Source: Parus major
Lineage: Eukaryota; Chordata; Aves; Passeriformes; Paridae
Direction of reading: 5' to 3'
Assembly: GCF_001522545.3 (NCBI RefSeq)
Contig: NC_031771.1
Span: 29,035,614 to 29,099,613 of the forward strand
Length of the DNA: 64,000 nt
The notes under the pieces were generated by a model that saw only the letters and a program-made list of their open reading frames with translations, searched no databases and had not been told where the DNA came from. The position numbers and the translations under genes were made by a program. Position 1 is the stretch's first letter; each line of letters begins with the position of its first letter. Shown one piece after another: positions 62,265-64,000 of this stretch.

Positions 62265-64000
62265 GTAAGTAGTTCAATAATATACTTCCACTGACAGAAA
62301 ATGTATGTGAAATAGGGTCCAGATGCTGTTGCAATGTTAGATCATCAAAAATGAATTCAAGTTTTCTCATTGTATTTATTGAAATCCATATACAATGAAA
62401 GCAACAGAAATTGGCATGAAGGAACATATTCAGAGCAATTAAATGAATTTTTAGAAAAAAAGGGAGTTCACATATTTTCAACATTTTGGTCTTGAAAAAC
62501 ATTTTTCTGGAGTTTTGCACTCAGTTTTGATCTGAGTTGAATAGACATTTGCATATACATGACTGCAGAGAAATTTTTGAACCTTAAATAATTCTTTAAA
62601 ATAGTAACTATTATTTTTGCACTTCTGTAAGTTTTTTAGAACTATACCAAACCCATCCCTATAAACACCCTCCAGAATGAAGGGTCCAATGTAGAATTTC
62701 AACAATGATTAAATCATAGGCTTCTGGAAAGAAATGTTTGTTACGGAAATGCTGACACAACATTAACAATAAATGTGTGTGTAGACAAAATGAACAGTTT
62801 GATAATGGGTCTTAAAATAAGTTACAAACTTTTTTGTGTAGTAGAAGTGATGGCATGACTAATTTATTTAACTTTTGTAATTGTAGATTAGTACATACAT
62901 TTGTTCAGCTGTTAAAATTTGCTTACAATTGTTTTAGCTTTCTAAAATAAAATGTGTTTCTATTCCAAAGTTATAATGGACCTGCTAATGGGGTATTGAC
63001 TACTGCTTCTTGTCATCCATCTCCTGGTGGAAAGATGATCATTACTTTTCACTAAATGAGCCTCAGTTTTCTACACATTCTACACATTTCTACACTTTTG
63101 CAAGGAATTCCTTCCACCTACATTTGAAGATAGCTCCAGCTAGTGTTTAATAGTTATTTTCTGTACAGTATAAAAATAATTTTCCAGGGATTTGCCAGGA
63201 TTAAGAACTGGTTTTTTAATTTTATCAGATTTGTCAACAGTATGCAAGTCTTCGAGATGCAGGATTCGAAATTTTGGTACTATCAGCTCAACTGTCAAGG
63301 AAAATCATATATAATTTTTTTTCCAGAAATATGTTGTTGTGGAATGTTTCGTTGAACTGTTGTTGAGACATTCTTGAGAAAGAGTAAAGCTGAAACTATA
63401 ATTCTTTATTTGGATTCCTACATTCTTGAAATAAAAACCAAAAATAAGTTTCCAATTATTTGGTTTTATCTAGCTCAGCACAAGAAGAAAGTGCAAGAAA
63501 CCTCAATTTCTCCCCTTTTTCAGTAGATCATTGGAATAGTTTCTGCTTTTATTAGAGCTCATATTGCCTTCTGTTTCCTGGAAAATCCCAAAAATCTTGA
63601 AAAATTTACCCACCTTAAATGTATATGTATGGTTCAATCACCAATGACTGAAGTCAAGCTGCACTTTAGGAAGTGATGTTTAGGAATGAGCAGTAGCTCC
63701 CTCTGGGGTTAAAATATTAATTCTCTGGGGTTAAAACATTAATTGGACTATTTTCCTTAATTCAAGTACATAAAATCCCTGCTTCACTTAGCAAAGAGTG
63801 GCTGAGCACAGAGACACAATTATTTTATAATATATTTAGATCCTCATAAACATATTGATTTATACTGGAAGAGCATTGTCAGAAAGTTTTAACAGTCTGG
63901 TTCATATTCTGCTTAAACTGCCCTTTAGCTTTCTGATGAGCAGCTTTCAACAGGGCTGTAAAAGAAAGCATGAGAATAGAGAGTAGAGGTTTTAAAGGTT
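62265..64000. other. AT-rich non-coding stretch to window end
   Basis: No gene is seen. It carries short local repeats: a TCTACACAT-type triplication at about 63072-63097 and the 22-bp tandem pair at 63701-63744. Confidence 0.5.
63701..63744. repeat. 22-bp tandem duplication
   Basis: Two adjacent copies of a unit beginning CTCTGGGGTTAAAA and ending ATTAATT lie at 63701-63722 and 63723-63744. They differ at one base (T/C). It is a recent local duplication. Confidence 0.93.

Noticed and set aside
1..64000. CRISPR arrays, tRNA, rRNA or prokaryotic operons
   Set aside because: No regularly spaced repeats, no cloverleaf-like segment with A and B boxes that I could find, and no dense same-strand coding. 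The sequence is vertebrate-like.
1..64000. A novel multi-gene system
   Set aside because: Nothing beyond isolated exon-like segments and common avian repeats is visible. Claiming a system would not be supported.

Overview
This window looks like AT-rich vertebrate nuclear DNA, most likely from a bird and possibly a passerine. No prokaryotic-style gene organisation is visible. The bird assignment rests on interspersed repeats recognised by memory of family consensus, not by a search. There are three CR1 LINE fragments (6205-6325 plus, 8865-9180 plus, 48955-49955 minus) and four LTR-like pieces resembling avian endogenous-retrovirus LTRs (11975-12230 minus, 12478-13003 plus, 18195-18361 plus, 60863-61371 minus). 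No complete gene, tRNA, rRNA or CRISPR array is recognisable. Most of the window reads as intron or intergenic sequence.

Layout: 1-6200 is AT-rich with one strong-looking minus-strand exon candidate (4647-4740). 6200-9200 holds two CR1 fragments flanking a good plus-strand exon candidate (7769-7874). 11975-13003 is a head-to-head pair of LTR-like sequences. 17086-17157 is another exon candidate, followed by an LTR end. 19821-20022 is a recent 101-bp tandem duplication. 28246-28302 and 29153-29287 are exon candidates on the plus strand, and 45867-46265 is an unusually protein-like stretch with one frame break. 47300-48440 is a GC-richer block of unknown origin, just before the largest CR1 copy. 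From 50 kb to the end there is mostly unremarkable AT-rich DNA with one LTR.

If the plus-strand exon candidates are real, the window lies inside a gene with long introns. The best-supported join is 29153-29287 to 45867 onward, because both splice sites are phase 2. Likewise 7769-7874 ends in phase 1 and 28246-28302 begins in phase 1. 28246-28302 cannot join directly to 29153-29287 (phase 1 against phase 2), so an exon would be missing or one candidate is false. I do not recognise the protein. No new multi-gene system was found; the exon chain is the item most worth testing.
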